A stretch of DNA of 64,000 nucleotides from Streptomyces sp. NRRL F-5727 (GTDB lineage Bacteria; Actinomycetota; Actinomycetes; Streptomycetales; Streptomycetaceae), in contig NZ_JOGX01000001.1 in assembly GCF_000719555.1 (NCBI RefSeq), positions 248,001-312,000 of the forward strand, read 5' to 3'. Below are positions 1 through 9,295 of the stretch, in pieces. Within the stretch, counting starts at the first letter, position 1. Each line of letters starts with the position of its first letter. Below the pieces are notes generated by a model. It saw nothing but the letters and a program-made list of their open reading frames with translations, had not been told where the DNA came from and searched no databases. A program made the translations under genes and the position numbers.

Positions 1-93
1 GTTGGCGCGCAACCGGCTGTCGGCGAGCGCGTGGCGCGCGGCCTCGGGGAATGCCGGAGCTCCCAGCCACACGACGTTGTCGGCACCGCTCAC
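1..93 (-). CDS. lutB: LutB N-terminus, L-lactate utilisation iron-sulfur protein (partial)
   Basis: Only the first 31 codons are in the window; the gene runs off the left edge. A GTG start overlaps the lutA stop by four bases (GTGA), and the peptide has the LGAPAFPEAARHALADSRLR pattern seen at the start of LutB proteins. In the family, LutB is a ferredoxin-like subunit of the LutABC complex that oxidises L-lactate to pyruvate. Position directly after lutA supports the call; the Fe-S and catalytic parts cannot be seen. Confidence 0.75.
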   Translation of the reverse strand, partial: MSGADNVVWLGAPAFPEAARHALADSRLRAN

Positions 94-830
94 GATGCGT
101 GTCCTTCCGTGGCGGCCAGGATCTCGGCCAAGTGCATGGTGCCGACGCCCGTACGGAGGCGGGAGAGACCACCGCCGATGTGCGCCAGGCACGAGTTGTC
201 GCCCGCGCACAGGATCTCGGCGCCGGTGCCCAGGACATGGCGCGTCTTGTCGGCGAGCATGGCGTTGGAGACGTCCGCGTTCTTCAGCGCGAACGTGCCG
301 CCGAAGCCGCAGCAGGATCCGGCGTCGGGCAGTTCGACGAGGTCGATGCCGCGTACGGCGCGCAGCAGCCGCAGGGGCCGGTCCCCGACCCGGAGCATGC
401 GCAGCGAGTGGCAGGTCGGGTGGTAGGTGACGCGGTGCGGGAAGTACGCGCCGACGTCGGTGACGCCGAGCACGTCGACGAGGAGTTCCGACAGTTCGTA
501 GACCGTCGGCGTCACCCGGTCGACCGCATCGGCGAGGGCCGGGTCCCCGTACCGGGCGGCCACCACCCGGTGGTGGCCGCGCACCATGCCCGCGCAGGAT
601 CCGGACGGGGCGACGACGGCGTCGTAGCCCGCGAAGACCTCGGCGAAGCGGCGCACCAGGGGCAGGGCCTCGCGGCGGTATCCGGTGTTGAAGTGCATCT
701 GGCCGCAGCAGGTCTGCCCCTGCGGGAACTCGACGGTGTGGCCGAGGCGCTCCAGGAGCGCGGTCACCGCCCGGCCCGTGCGGGGGAACATCGTGTCGTT
801 GAAACAGGTGATGAAGAGGGCTATGCGCAT
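90..830 (-). CDS. lutA: LutA, (Fe-S)-binding subunit of L-lactate oxidation complex
   Basis: A 246-residue protein with two cysteine-rich CCG-type motifs, GQTCCGQMHFNTGY near residue 40 and SCCGFGGTFALKNADVSNAML in the C-terminal third, as in LutA/YkgE and the heterodisulfide reductase subunit B fold. LutA works with LutB and LutC to oxidise L-lactate to pyruvate in the cytoplasm. It overlaps the lactonase gene upstream by 10 bases and lutB downstream by 4, so it is translated as part of the sugar operon. Lactate is the expected end product of the upstream L-fucose enzymes, which explains its place here. Confidence 0.9.
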   Translation of the reverse strand: MRIALFITCFNDTMFPRTGRAVTALLERLGHTVEFPQGQTCCGQMHFNTGYRREALPLVRRFAEVFAGYDAVVAPSGSCAGMVRGHHRVVAARYGDPALADAVDRVTPTVYELSELLVDVLGVTDVGAYFPHRVTYHPTCHSLRMLRVGDRPLRLLRAVRGIDLVELPDAGSCCGFGGTFALKNADVSNAMLADKTRHVLGTGAEILCAGDNSCLAHIGGGLSRLRTGVGTMHLAEILAATEGHAS

Positions 831-1729
831 GGTTCTTCCTTCGGCGACCCCTGAGGGCCGGTGACGGTCAGCCCGTACGTCCGGAGCGCGGTGCCGGCGA
901 ACACCTCGTGGCGTTCCCCGGGGTCGAGTCGCTCCGTCACCGCGTGTGCGGTGCCGAGGACTTCGGCGTAGCCGGCGGCGAGACGGCAGACGGGCCAGTC
1001 GGAGCCGTACATGAGCCGCCGCGGGCCGAAGGCGTCGAGGACCGTGTCGGCGTAGGGCCTGAGGTCGTCCGGAGTCCATGACCGCCAGTCGGCCTCGGTG
1101 ACCATCCCGGAGAGTTTGCAGACGGTGTTGGGCAGGGAGGCCAGTCGTCGGATCCGCCCGGCCCAGGGGTCGAGTGCACCGGACTCGATGGGCGGTTTGC
1201 CCAGGTGGTCGAGGACGAAGGTGAGTCCCGGCAGGAGCTCGGCGGCCTCGGCCGCCGCCTCCATCTGATGGGGCTTCACCACGAGGTCGTAGACGAGTCC
1301 GGCCTCGGCGACCGCGGCAAGGCCGCGCAGCACGCCGGGGCGGGTGAGCCAGCGGGGGTCCGGCTCTCCCTGCACCTGGTGGCGGATGCCGACCAGGTGC
1401 TCGCCGCCCGGGCCGGCGCGCAGGCCCGCGAGGGTCTCCGCGACGTCGACGGCGGTCAGGTCGGTCCAGCCGACCACACCGGCGACCAGGTCGCTGCGCG
1501 CGGCCAGGGCCAGGAGTTCCGGGGTCTCCTCCGGCACGGTGATCGTCTGTACGAGCACGGTGGCGGCGACACCGGCCGCGCGGGCCTCCGGCTCCAGGTC
1601 GGCGAGGGTGAAATCGCGGCGCAGCGGCTCCAGTTCGGGTCCGGAGATCCAGTCCTGGTCGCGTACGGACAGCTGCCAGACGTGATGGTGGGCGTCGACG
1701 ACGCGGAGCTCGGGGTGGGGGGCGGTCAC
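821..1729 (-). CDS. Amidohydrolase-family lactonase, probable L-fuconolactonase
   Basis: A 302-residue amidohydrolase-2 TIM barrel. Visible metal or catalytic motifs are VDAHHHVW at the N-terminus, DHLGKP in the middle and YGSDWPV near the end. This family opens sugar lactones such as L-fucono- and L-rhamnono-1,5-lactone. The GTG start overlaps the mutarotase stop (GTGA), so the two are translationally coupled. The neighbours (aldose dehydrogenase, L-fuconate dehydratase) make L-fucono-lactone hydrolysis the likely step. Exact substrate is inferred from context. Confidence 0.82.
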   Translation of the reverse strand: MTAPHPELRVVDAHHHVWQLSVRDQDWISGPELEPLRRDFTLADLEPEARAAGVAATVLVQTITVPEETPELLALAARSDLVAGVVGWTDLTAVDVAETLAGLRAGPGGEHLVGIRHQVQGEPDPRWLTRPGVLRGLAAVAEAGLVYDLVVKPHQMEAAAEAAELLPGLTFVLDHLGKPPIESGALDPWAGRIRRLASLPNTVCKLSGMVTEADWRSWTPDDLRPYADTVLDAFGPRRLMYGSDWPVCRLAAGYAEVLGTAHAVTERLDPGERHEVFAGTALRTYGLTVTGPQGSPKEEPCA

Positions 1730-2037
1730 AGCTGCCACACCACCGGCAGCGAGGCGTCCGCGCCCTCGTCGGAGTAGTCGTGGACGACGTCCAGGAGGCC
1801 GGCCATCCGTGCCTGCCAGGCGAGGTTGACCGGCAGCTTCCCGAGCTCGGCGAGCATCGACGGGTAGTCGTCCACCTCGAGGACGTGGAACAGATCGGTG
1901 CCGCTGCGCCAGATCGTCCACTCGCGGACACCGGCGGCGCGGATGGCCGCGGTCAGCTCCTCGGGCACCTCCCGGTGGGCCGCCTCGTACTCCTCCACCC
2001 GGTCGGCGCGGACCCTGGTGTGCAGGGCGATCCTCAT
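1726..2037 (-). CDS. rhaM: L-rhamnose/L-fucose mutarotase (RhaM family)
   Basis: A 103-residue ferredoxin-like fold protein of the RhaM (DUF718) type, with MRIALHTRVRADRVEEYEAAH at the start, the WTIWRSGTDLFHVLEVDDY core and the terminal LPVVWQL. Length is normal for the family. It interconverts the alpha and beta anomers of a 6-deoxy-hexose, feeding the dehydrogenase with the right anomer. It overlaps its neighbours by four bases on both sides. In this operon L-fucose is a more likely substrate than L-rhamnose because the dehydratase is of the L-fuconate type. Confidence 0.88.
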   Translation of the reverse strand: MRIALHTRVRADRVEEYEAAHREVPEELTAAIRAAGVREWTIWRSGTDLFHVLEVDDYPSMLAELGKLPVNLAWQARMAGLLDVVHDYSDEGADASLPVVWQL

Positions 2038-3026
2038 GCCTCCTCCTTCGGCGGTCCGGCCTGGGGAACGGGGACGTCAGGGGCGAGGAGCCCCTCGGCG
2101 CGCAGTTCGTCCCACAGCGCGTCCGGAACGGGCCGGCGCAGCTGTTCCACGGTGTCGCGCACCTCTTCGGGGGACCGCGCGCCCGTCAGGACGCTCTCGA
2201 CGGCGGGGTGAGCGAACGGGAAGCGCAGGGCGGCGGCGCGCAGGGGTACGCCGTGGCGTTCGCTGATCTCCTGGAGCCGCAGGGCACGGTCGAGAACCGG
2301 CTGCGGGGCGGGCGCGTAGTCGTAGGTGGCGCCCGGCCTCGGGGCGGTGAGCAGACCGGAGTTGAGTACGCCTCCGATGATCACGCCACGGCCGCGGGCG
2401 GTCGCCTCCGGCAGCAGCTCGTCGAGCCCGCCCTGGTCGAGCAGGGTGTAGCGGCCGGCGAGGAGGACGACGTCGATGTCGGTCTCCCTCAGGAAGCGGG
2501 CGGGCAGCGCGGACCGGTTCATCCCGACGCCGACGCGGCGGACCACGCCTTCGGCGCGCAGCCGCTCCAGCGCCGGGTACGCCTCGCGCAGGGCCTGTTC
2601 GGCGTGGTCGTCCGGATCGTGCAGCAGGGCGAGGTCGACGCGGTCGAGGCCGAGACGGTCGAGGCTGGCCTCCAGGGAGCGCAGCACGCCGTCGGCGCTG
2701 AAGTCCCAGACCCGACGGTGGGTCGCCGGGACGGCGAAGCCGTGGGCGAGGTCGTCGCCGTGGCCCCCGGCGTCGGGCACGAGGAGGCGGCCCACCTTGG
2801 TGGAGAGGGTGTACTCGTCTCGGGGGCGGTCGCGCAGGGCTGCCCCGAGGCGCCGTTCCGACAGGCCCAGACCGTAGTGGGGCGCGGTGTCGAAGGTGCG
2901 GACGCCGGCGTCCCAGGCGGCGTCCACGGTGGCGCGGGCCGTCTCGTCGCTCACCGGTTCGTAGAGGTTGCCGAGGGCGGCGCAGCCCAGCGCCAGTCGT
3001 GAGACCTGGAGGGTGGTGGTGCTCAC
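2034..3026 (-). CDS. Aldo/keto reductase, probable L-fucose 1-dehydrogenase
   Basis: A 330-residue aldo/keto reductase. The catalytic set is visible: Asp and Tyr in RTFDTAPHYG, Lys in LSTKVGR and His in ALLHDPDD. Overall sequence resembles the D-threo-aldose/L-fucose 1-dehydrogenase and pyridoxal 4-dehydrogenase group. Expected reaction: NAD(P)-dependent oxidation of L-fucose to L-fucono-lactone. The GTG start overlaps the SDR stop; the end overlaps the mutarotase start. Cofactor preference cannot be told from sequence alone. Confidence 0.8.
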   Translation of the reverse strand: MSTTTLQVSRLALGCAALGNLYEPVSDETARATVDAAWDAGVRTFDTAPHYGLGLSERRLGAALRDRPRDEYTLSTKVGRLLVPDAGGHGDDLAHGFAVPATHRRVWDFSADGVLRSLEASLDRLGLDRVDLALLHDPDDHAEQALREAYPALERLRAEGVVRRVGVGMNRSALPARFLRETDIDVVLLAGRYTLLDQGGLDELLPEATARGRGVIIGGVLNSGLLTAPRPGATYDYAPAPQPVLDRALRLQEISERHGVPLRAAALRFPFAHPAVESVLTGARSPEEVRDTVEQLRRPVPDALWDELRAEGLLAPDVPVPQAGPPKEEA

Positions 3027-3781
3027 GAGTGGGCCGCCGGGCGCAGGCGCAGTCCCTGCATGCCGCCGTCGACGGCGAGCGCGGTGCCGGTGACGCTGGC
3101 CGCGGCGGGGCCGGCGAGGTACGCGATGGCGGCCGCCACCTCCTCGGCCGTGACCAGTCGGCCCAAGGGCTGACGGCCTTCGAGGGCGGCGCGCTCGGCC
3201 CGGGGGTCCTCGGCGGCGTCGAGGAGCCGGCTCACCCAGGGGGTGTCGGCGGTGCCGGGGTTGACGCAGTTGACCCGGATGCCCTCGCGGACGTGGTCCG
3301 CGGCCATGGCGAGGGTCAGGGACAGGACGGCGCCCTTGCTCGCGGAGTAGAGGGCCCGCTGCGGCAGCCCGGCGGTGGCCGCGATGGAGCAGGTGTTGAC
3401 GACGGCGGCGTGCGTGGACCGGCGCAGGTGCGGCAGGGCGGCCCGGGTGGTGCGGACCATGCCGACGACGTTGACGTCCAGGACGCGGTGCCACTGCTCG
3501 TCGTCGTTGTCCTCGACGGTCCCGGCGGCGCCGATGCCCGCGTTGTTGACGAGGATGTCGATGCCGCCCAGTCGTTCGGCGGCGGCGTCCACGGCCGCGC
3601 GTACCGAGGCGTCGTCCCCGACGTCGGCCGTGAGGGCGAGCAGCGGTTCGGGGACCCCGGCGGGGTCGAGGTCGAGCACGGCGACCGCCGCGCCGCGCTC
3701 GGCCAGCGTCCGGGCCGTGGCCAGTCCGATGCCGGAGGCGCCGCCGGTGACCACGGCCCTGAGGCCTTCCAGATCGGTCAT
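3023..3781 (-). CDS. SDR, probable 2-keto-3-deoxy-L-fuconate 4-dehydrogenase
   Basis: A 252-residue classical short-chain dehydrogenase: TGGASGIG cofactor loop at residues 12-19, NNAG near 83, catalytic Ser in NTCSIAA and Tyr/Lys in YSASK, and a terminal VDGGM. After the dehydratase makes 2-keto-3-deoxy-L-fuconate, an SDR of this kind oxidises C4 to give the 2,4-diketo acid. It overlaps the dehydratase stop by four bases and the aldo-keto reductase start by four. Substrate is inferred from the operon. Confidence 0.8.
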   Translation of the reverse strand: MTDLEGLRAVVTGGASGIGLATARTLAERGAAVAVLDLDPAGVPEPLLALTADVGDDASVRAAVDAAAERLGGIDILVNNAGIGAAGTVEDNDDEQWHRVLDVNVVGMVRTTRAALPHLRRSTHAAVVNTCSIAATAGLPQRALYSASKGAVLSLTLAMAADHVREGIRVNCVNPGTADTPWVSRLLDAAEDPRAERAALEGRQPLGRLVTAEEVAAAIAYLAGPAAASVTGTALAVDGGMQGLRLRPAAHS

Positions 3782-5115
3782 GCCGCGTTCTCCTGTCCGG
3801 TGCGGTCGGCGACCCAGAACGTCCCGTCCGGGTAGTGGTACTCGGCGATGGACTCCGCTCGCATGGTGGCGGAGAAGCCGGGGGCGAGCGGCGCGGTGTA
3901 GTGGCCGTCGCGTATCACCACGGGCTCGGTGAAGTGCTGGTGGAGGTGGTCGACGTATTCGATCACGCGGTTCTCGGTGGTGCCGGACAGCGCCAGGTAG
4001 TCGAACATCGACAGGTGCTGTACCAGCTCACACAGTCCCACGCCGCCGGCGTGCGGGCAGACCGGCACACCGAACTTGGCGGCGAGCAGCAGGATCGCGA
4101 GGTTCTCGTTCACCCCGCCGACCCGGGCGGCGTCGATCTGGAGGACGTCGAGGGCGCCGGCTTCCAGGAGCTGTTTGAAGACGACCCGGTTCTGCACGTG
4201 CTCGCCGGTGGCGACCTTCACCGGTGTCACGGCCTTGCGGATCGCGGCGTGGCCGAGGATGTCGTCGGGGCTGGTGGGCTCCTCGATCCAGTAGGGGTCG
4301 AATTCGGCGAGGGCGCCGGTCCAGTCGATCGCCTCGTGCACGTTCCACCGCTGGTTGGCGTCGATGGCGATGCGGATGCCGGCGCCGAGGGCGGCGCGTG
4401 CGGTGCGCAGGCGGCGGATGTCGTCGTCGAGGTCGGCGCCGACCTTGAGCTTGATCTGGGTGAAGCCGTCCGCGACGGCCTGCCGGGCGAGCCGGGTGAG
4501 CTTGTCGTCGGAGTAGCCGAGCCAGCCCGGGGACGTGGTGTAGGCGGGGTAGCCGCCTGCCAGCAGCGCCGTCTCGCGCTCGGCGAGGCCGGCGCGCCCC
4601 TCGTGGAGGAGGCGGAGGGCTTCGTCGGGGGTGAGGGCGTCGGCGATGTAGCGGAAGTCGATCTGGGAGACCAGCCACTCCGGGGTGGCGTGGGCGAGCA
4701 GGTGCCACAGCGGCCTGCCGGCCCGCTTGGCGGCGAGGTCCCACACGGCGTTGACGACGGCGCCGATCGCCATGTGCATCACGCCCTTCTCGGGGCCGAG
4801 CCAGCGCAGCTGGCTGTCTCCGACGAGGTCACGGCTGAGCGAGGCCGGGTCGGCACACAGGTCCGCCACGTCGCGTCCCACCACGTGGTGGCGCAGCGCG
4901 TCGACGGCGGCGACCTGGACATCGTTGCCGCGTCCGATGGTGAAGGTGAAGCCGTGTCCCTCGTGCCCGTCGCCGGCGTCGGTGCGCAGGATCAGGTAGG
5001 CGGCGGAGTAGTCGGGGTCCGGGTTCATCGCGTCCGAGCCGTCCAGCTCCCGCGAGGTCGGGAAGCGGATGTCGAAGGTGTCGACCGCGGTGATCCGGGC
5101 GGGGGTTGCAGTCAA
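3778..5115 (-). CDS. L-fuconate dehydratase (enolase superfamily)
   Basis: A 445-residue mandelate-racemase/enolase-superfamily enzyme. [28 protein letters not shown] and [17 protein letters not shown] match the characterised Xanthomonas L-fuconate dehydratase type closely, as recalled. Catalytic elements: KLKVG lysines, Asp in IDANQRW, Glu in WIEEP and ATGEH, His in CPHAGG. It removes water from L-fuconate to give 2-keto-3-deoxy-L-fuconate. The chosen start is TTG at 5115, with AAAGG seven bases upstream; a GTG at 5130 overlapping the upstream stop would add five residues. Confidence 0.92.
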   Translation of the reverse strand: MTATPARITAVDTFDIRFPTSRELDGSDAMNPDPDYSAAYLILRTDAGDGHEGHGFTFTIGRGNDVQVAAVDALRHHVVGRDVADLCADPASLSRDLVGDSQLRWLGPEKGVMHMAIGAVVNAVWDLAAKRAGRPLWHLLAHATPEWLVSQIDFRYIADALTPDEALRLLHEGRAGLAERETALLAGGYPAYTTSPGWLGYSDDKLTRLARQAVADGFTQIKLKVGADLDDDIRRLRTARAALGAGIRIAIDANQRWNVHEAIDWTGALAEFDPYWIEEPTSPDDILGHAAIRKAVTPVKVATGEHVQNRVVFKQLLEAGALDVLQIDAARVGGVNENLAILLLAAKFGVPVCPHAGGVGLCELVQHLSMFDYLALSGTTENRVIEYVDHLHQHFTEPVVIRDGHYTAPLAPGFSATMRAESIAEYHYPDGTFWVADRTGQENAA

Positions 5116-5126
5116 GGGGGTGCCTT

Positions 5127-5978
5127 TCACGCTTGGCCGAAGGTCTGGCGCTGGCTGCCGAGTCCGTCGACGGACAGCTCGACGGTGTCGCCGGGGGTGA
5201 GGAAGGGGGTGTCGGGCAGGCCGAGGGCCACGCCGGCGGGGGTGCCCGTGTTGATGACGTCGCCCGGCTCCAGGACCATGTACTGGCTGAGGTACGAGAC
5301 GATGTGGTCGACCGGGAAGATCATGTCGCGGGTGTGGCCGTGCTGCCGCTTCACACCGTTGACGCTCAGGTGGAGTCCGAGGTTCTGGGGGTCGCCGGCC
5401 TCGTCGGCGGTGACGAGCCAGGGGCCGAGGGGGTTGAAGGTCTCGCAGGACTTGCCCAGGTCCCACTGCGGCGAGTGCTCCAGCTGGAACTCGCGCTCCG
5501 ACACGTCGTGGCTGACCGCGTATCCCGCGATCACGGCGCGTGCTGCGGCGGGTCCGTCGAGGTAGCGCGCCCGGCGGCCGATGACGACGGCGAGTTCGAC
5601 CTCCCAGTCCGTCTTCACGGAGCGGCGGGGGATCAGCACCTCGTCGTACGGGCCCACGACCGTGCCGGGGTCCTTCATGAACACGACCGGCCGTGCGGGG
5701 ATCGGCGCGCCGGTCTCGGCGGCGTGGTCCCGGTAGTTCAGGCCGATGCAGACGACCTTGCCGGGCCGGGCGACGGGTGCCCCGACACGCAGTCCTTCCG
5801 GGTCCAGTTCGGGCAGCGATCCCTCCGCCAGCGCCGTACGGGCCCGGTCGAGGCCGCCGGAGGCGAGGAAGGCGCCGTCGATGTCGGAGGCCACGGAGGA
5901 GAGGTCGAGCAGCCGGCCGTCCTCGGTCCGGACGGCGGGGCGCTCCTCACCCGGGGCACCGACGCGTAGCAGTTTCAC
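5127..5978 (-). CDS. FAH-family hydrolase, probable 2,4-diketo-3-deoxy-L-fuconate hydrolase
   Basis: A 283-residue fumarylacetoacetate hydrolase-family protein: [19 protein letters not shown], metal-binding [20 protein letters not shown] and [11 protein letters not shown]. It would cleave the 2,4-diketo acid to pyruvate and L-lactate, the last sugar step before LutAB. The GTG start at 5978 is preferred because AAGGGAG sits six bases upstream; an ATG at 5996 is also in frame. It is the first gene of the operon, downstream of a divergent promoter region with three operator copies. Confidence 0.85.
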   Translation of the reverse strand: MKLLRVGAPGEERPAVRTEDGRLLDLSSVASDIDGAFLASGGLDRARTALAEGSLPELDPEGLRVGAPVARPGKVVCIGLNYRDHAAETGAPIPARPVVFMKDPGTVVGPYDEVLIPRRSVKTDWEVELAVVIGRRARYLDGPAAARAVIAGYAVSHDVSEREFQLEHSPQWDLGKSCETFNPLGPWLVTADEAGDPQNLGLHLSVNGVKRQHGHTRDMIFPVDHIVSYLSQYMVLEPGDVINTGTPAGVALGLPDTPFLTPGDTVELSVDGLGSQRQTFGQA

Positions 5979-6063
5979 AGACAACTCCCTTGCCATGGCT
6001 GGTTCGTCGAGGAGGTCGGCCGCAGCGGGCGTTCGACGACCCGCCACCTGCGGACGTCGGGCC

Positions 6064-6080
6064 GAGTCATCGGAGGTATG
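6064..6080. promoter_or_regulatory. Operator copy 1 (imperfect 17-mer)
   Basis: GAGTCATCGGAGGTATG matches the perfect palindrome at 6124-6140 at 12-13 of the 16 arm positions. It lies just downstream of the minus-strand -10 hexamer at 6092-6097, where a bound repressor would block transcription of the catabolic operon. Confidence 0.5.
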
Positions 6081-6091
6081 GCGGCAGCGCG

Positions 6092-6121
6092 ACTGTAGAC
6101 GCAAAGGCGCGGGACTCGCAA
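6092..6121 (-). promoter_or_regulatory. Predicted promoter of the L-fucose catabolic operon
   Basis: Read on the minus strand: -35 TTGCGA (6121-6116), 18-base spacer, -10 TACAGT (6097-6092). Operator copies flank it, one touching the -35 side and one downstream of the -10. It sits about 115 bases upstream of the first gene. Predicted by eye only. Confidence 0.45.
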
Positions 6122-6123
6122 CG

Positions 6124-6140
6124 GATACATCCGATGTATC
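6124..6140. promoter_or_regulatory. Perfect palindromic operator GATACATCCGATGTATC
   Basis: Two perfect 8-bp arms (GATACATC/GATGTATC) around a single central base. It stands out as AT-rich in a very GC-rich region and lies in the divergent spacer between the catabolic operon and the transporter. The FadR/GntR regulator encoded at 10427-11128 is the obvious binder, by context; binding is not shown. Confidence 0.65.
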
Positions 6141-6264
6141 TGCGAGCGCCGGGGTCACACCCCGGGATCCGGGATGGCGAGACGCGCATTCCCTTACGCC
6201 AGAAGCCCGGAGAGGCTCACAGGAGCCGCGGGCCGCACGTGGGGAAATCAGCGTGAGCGGACCC

Positions 6265-6294
6265 TTGTCAATCTCGGCAACACCGCCGTAACGT
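6265..6294 (+). promoter_or_regulatory. Predicted promoter of the fucose transporter operon
   Basis: -35 TTGTCA (6265-6270), 18-base spacer, -10 TAACGT (6289-6294). Operator copy 3 follows 13 bases downstream, overlapping the expected transcription start. It leaves a 5' leader of about 250 bases before the binding-protein gene at 6555; no riboswitch-like structure was recognised in that leader. Confidence 0.45.
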
Positions 6295-6307
6295 CCTCGA
6301 CGTCCGC

Positions 6308-6324
6308 GATACATCGGAGGAATG
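6308..6324. promoter_or_regulatory. Operator copy 3 (imperfect 17-mer)
   Basis: GATACATCGGAGGAATG keeps the full left arm of the 6124-6140 palindrome and most of the right. It begins 13 bases after the plus-strand -10 hexamer, mirroring copy 1 on the opposite promoter. Confidence 0.5.
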
Positions 6325-6554
6325 CGGGACACCTCCTACGTCCGCTCCCTGGTCTCCGCGAGGTGTGGCCCCTCGCCTCCGAAGCCTCGGTCGACGGCTG
6401 GACCTCACCCGCAGTCCCCGGGCACCGTCCCGCACCCACGCGCCGGGTCGCCCGCCGCCCCTCCGGCGGCTCGGCCCGACCCGGCAGGCGGATCCACCAC
6501 CTCCCACCCCCGCTCTGCGGCTCCCCCGCCCCGGCTACAGGAGAGAACACGGTC

Positions 6555-7604
6555 ATGAAGCCCGCTCGCACCCGTTCCACCGCCACGGCAGCCGCCGCCG
6601 TCCTCGCAGCCCTGTCCCTCGCCACCGCGTGCAACCGCGAGGGCGCGGACTCGGCCGCCTCCGCCGGCGGCAAGCCCGCCATCGGCATCGACCTGCCTCG
6701 CTCCGACTCGGACTTCTGGAACTCCTACGCGCAGTACCTGAACCAGGACATCGCGTCCGGAGGCATCCACACCCTCCCCCTGAGCAACTCGCAGAACGAC
6801 GTCACCAAGCTGGTCGCCAACGTGCAGGTGTTCCAGAACACCGGGGCCAAGGCCGTCGTCATGGCGCCCCAGGACACCGGAGCCGTGGCGTCCACCCTCG
6901 ACACCCTGTCGGCCGCGAAGATCCCGGTGGTCAGCGTCGACACCCGTCCGGACAGGGGCGACGTCTACATGGTGGTCAGGGCCGACAACCGGGCGTACGG
7001 CACCAAGGCGTGCGAGTTCCTCGGCAGGCAGCTGAACGGCGTCGGCAAGGTCGCCGAGTTGCAGGGCGCCCTGGACTCGATCAACGGGCGCGACCGCTCC
7101 GAGGCGTTCGCCGCGTGCATGAAGACGAAGTTCCCGAAGATCAAGGTCTTCGAGCTGCCCACCGACTGGAAGGGCGACGTGGCGTCCGCGAAGCTCCAGT
7201 CGCTGCTCGCCCAGCACCCGGATCTGAACGGCATCTACATGCAGGCCGGCGGCGTCTTCCTGCAGCCCACGCTGTCGCTCCTGGAGCAGAAGGGACTGCT
7301 GCGGCCGGCGGGCGAGAAGGGCCACATCTCGATCATCTCCAACGACGGCATCCCGCAGGAGTTCGACGCGATCCGCAAGGGACACATCGACGCCACCGTC
7401 TCCCAGCCCGCCGACCTCTACGCCAAGTACGCCCTGTACTACGCCAAGGCGGCGACCGAGGGCAAGACGTTCCAGCCGGGCGCGACGGACCACGGCTCCA
7501 CCATCGTCAAGATCCCGAACGGTCTGGAGGACCAGCTGCCCGCGCCGCTGGTGACCAAGGAGAACGTCGAGGACAAGACCCTGTGGGGCAACAACGTCGG
7601 CTGA
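6555..7604 (+). CDS. Sugar ABC transporter substrate-binding lipoprotein (ribose type)
   Basis: A 349-residue periplasmic-binding-protein-like lipoprotein (peripla_BP_4/RbsB type). The signal peptide ends in lipobox LATAC with the lipid-bearing Cys at residue 26. The RbsB-like fold is clear from the NVQVFQNTGAKAVVMAPQDTG and IISNDGIPQEFDAIRKG segments. GGAGAG lies nine bases before the ATG. It should capture the sugar outside the membrane for the ATPase and permease that follow. The gene-to-ATPase gap (about 100 bases) holds a CGGGGAG/CTCCCCG hairpin that may set relative expression. L-fucose is inferred from the divergent operon. Confidence 0.85.
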   Translation: MKPARTRSTATAAAAVLAALSLATACNREGADSAASAGGKPAIGIDLPRSDSDFWNSYAQYLNQDIASGGIHTLPLSNSQNDVTKLVANVQVFQNTGAKAVVMAPQDTGAVASTLDTLSAAKIPVVSVDTRPDRGDVYMVVRADNRAYGTKACEFLGRQLNGVGKVAELQGALDSINGRDRSEAFAACMKTKFPKIKVFELPTDWKGDVASAKLQSLLAQHPDLNGIYMQAGGVFLQPTLSLLEQKGLLRPAGEKGHISIISNDGIPQEFDAIRKGHIDATVSQPADLYAKYALYYAKAATEGKTFQPGATDHGSTIVKIPNGLEDQLPAPLVTKENVEDKTLWGNNVG

Positions 7605-7706
7605 CCCCGACAGCCGCGGCGGGGAGGGGACACAGCCGTCTCCCCGCACCGCGCCCCGCGTCTCCCCCAGCACCCCCGCATCCGCACACGAAGGACGGTA
7701 CGCACC

Positions 7707-9293
7707 ATGGCGGACACCGCGACCGGTCCGGCACCCGGCCCCGGGCATCCGGCCCCGGTGGCCGAGGCCACCGGCATCACCAAACGGTTCGGCGCGACCG
7801 TCGCCCTGCGCGACGCCCGCATCAGCGTCGCGGCGGGCGAGTCGCACGCGCTGGTCGGACGCAACGGCGCCGGCAAGTCGACGCTCGTGTCCGTCCTCAC
7901 CGGACTCCAGCGGCCCGACACCGGATCCCTGCGCTTCTCCGGCGCGCCGGCACCCGCCGTCGGCGACATCGACGCCTGGCGGTCCCGCGTCGCCTGCGTC
8001 TACCAGCACTCCACGGTCATCGGCGACCTCACGGTCGCCGAGAACCTCTTCCTCAACCGGCAGAGCGCCGGACCGCTGCGGCGCATCCGGTGGAAGCAGC
8101 TCCGGGTCCGCGCGGAGGAGCTGCTCGGTGAGTACGGGGTCGAGGTCGACCCCGCCGCACGCGCGAAGGACCTCACCGTCGAGCAGCGGCAGTTCGTCGA
8201 GATCGCCCGCGCCCTGTCCTTCGGCGCGCGCTTCATCATCCTCGACGAGCCGACCGCCAAGCTCGACGCCCGTGGCATCGGTCGCCTCTTCGACAAGCTC
8301 CGCGACCTCCGGGAGCAGGGCGTCGCCTTCCTCTTCATCTCCCACCACCTGCAGGAGGTGTACGACCTCTGCAGCACCGTCACGGTCTACCGCGACGCGG
8401 CGCACGTCCTCACCGCGCCGGTGGCCCGGCTCGGCCGTCAGGCGCTGGTCGAGGCGATGACCGGCGAGTCCGCCTCCGTCACGCCCGTGGCGGAGGGCAG
8501 AACCCCGGTGGTGGCGGCCGGCTCGGCGGAGCTGCTGAGGATCGACGGGCTCACGCTTCCCGGAGTCTGCGAGAAGCTGTCGCTCTCGGTCCACGCGGGT
8601 GAGGTGGTGGGACTCGCCGGTTCGGCCGCCAGCGGCAACGTACAGGTGGGCGAGGCCGTCGCCGGTCTGCATCGCGCCAAGGGCGGCAGCATCTCGGCCG
8701 GCGGCAGGCTCGTGCGCACCGGCAGCGTGCCGTCCGCCCTCGCCGCCGGAGTGGGTCTGGTTCCCGAGGACCGCCATCTCCAGGGGCTGGTGAACGATCG
8801 CAGCGTGGCGGAGAACGCGACGCTCACCGTCACCGACCAGCTCGGCCCGTTCGGGACGGTGCTGCCCTCCCGGACGAGGGCCTTCGCCCAGCGCGTGATC
8901 CGGGATCTCGACATCAAGACCCCGGGAGCCGCCACCCCCGTCTCCGCCCTCTCCGGCGGCAACCAGCAGAAGGTCGTGGTCGCCCGTGCCCTCGCCACGG
9001 ACCCCGACGTCCTGGTGGCCATCCGGCCCACGAACGGTGTGGACGTCAAGTCCAAGGAGTTCCTGCTCGGCCGCATCCGGCAGGTCGCCGACGACGGCAA
9101 GGCCGCGCTGATCGTGTCCGACGAGCTCGACGACCTCAGGGTGTGCGACCGGGTCGTCGTCATGTTCCACGGGCGAACGGTCGCCGAGTTCCCGCGCGGC
9201 TGGAAGGACGAGGACCTCGTCGCCGCGATCGAGGGTGTCGCCGACACCGGCACCGCTTCCCCCGCGTCCGGCACCGACAAGCACGGAAGGTAG
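7707..9293 (+). CDS. Sugar ABC transporter ATP-binding protein (duplicated ABC domains)
   Basis: A 528-residue RbsA-type ATPase with two ABC domains. The first has a good Walker A, GRNGAGKST at 51-59, but its signature is LTVEQRQFVEIARAL rather than LSGGQ. The second has a degenerate P-loop region (GLAGSAASGN) yet a good LSGGNQQK signature. Such mixed half-sites are usual in the RbsA/XylG group, so one composite site is probably catalytic. It energises the permease beginning two bases after its stop. Confidence 0.9.
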   Translation: MADTATGPAPGPGHPAPVAEATGITKRFGATVALRDARISVAAGESHALVGRNGAGKSTLVSVLTGLQRPDTGSLRFSGAPAPAVGDIDAWRSRVACVYQHSTVIGDLTVAENLFLNRQSAGPLRRIRWKQLRVRAEELLGEYGVEVDPAARAKDLTVEQRQFVEIARALSFGARFIILDEPTAKLDARGIGRLFDKLRDLREQGVAFLFISHHLQEVYDLCSTVTVYRDAAHVLTAPVARLGRQALVEAMTGESASVTPVAEGRTPVVAAGSAELLRIDGLTLPGVCEKLSLSVHAGEVVGLAGSAASGNVQVGEAVAGLHRAKGGSISAGGRLVRTGSVPSALAAGVGLVPEDRHLQGLVNDRSVAENATLTVTDQLGPFGTVLPSRTRAFAQRVIRDLDIKTPGAATPVSALSGGNQQKVVVARALATDPDVLVAIRPTNGVDVKSKEFLLGRIRQVADDGKAALIVSDELDDLRVCDRVVVMFHGRTVAEFPRGWKDEDLVAAIEGVADTGTASPASGTDKHGR

Positions 9294-9295
9294 TC

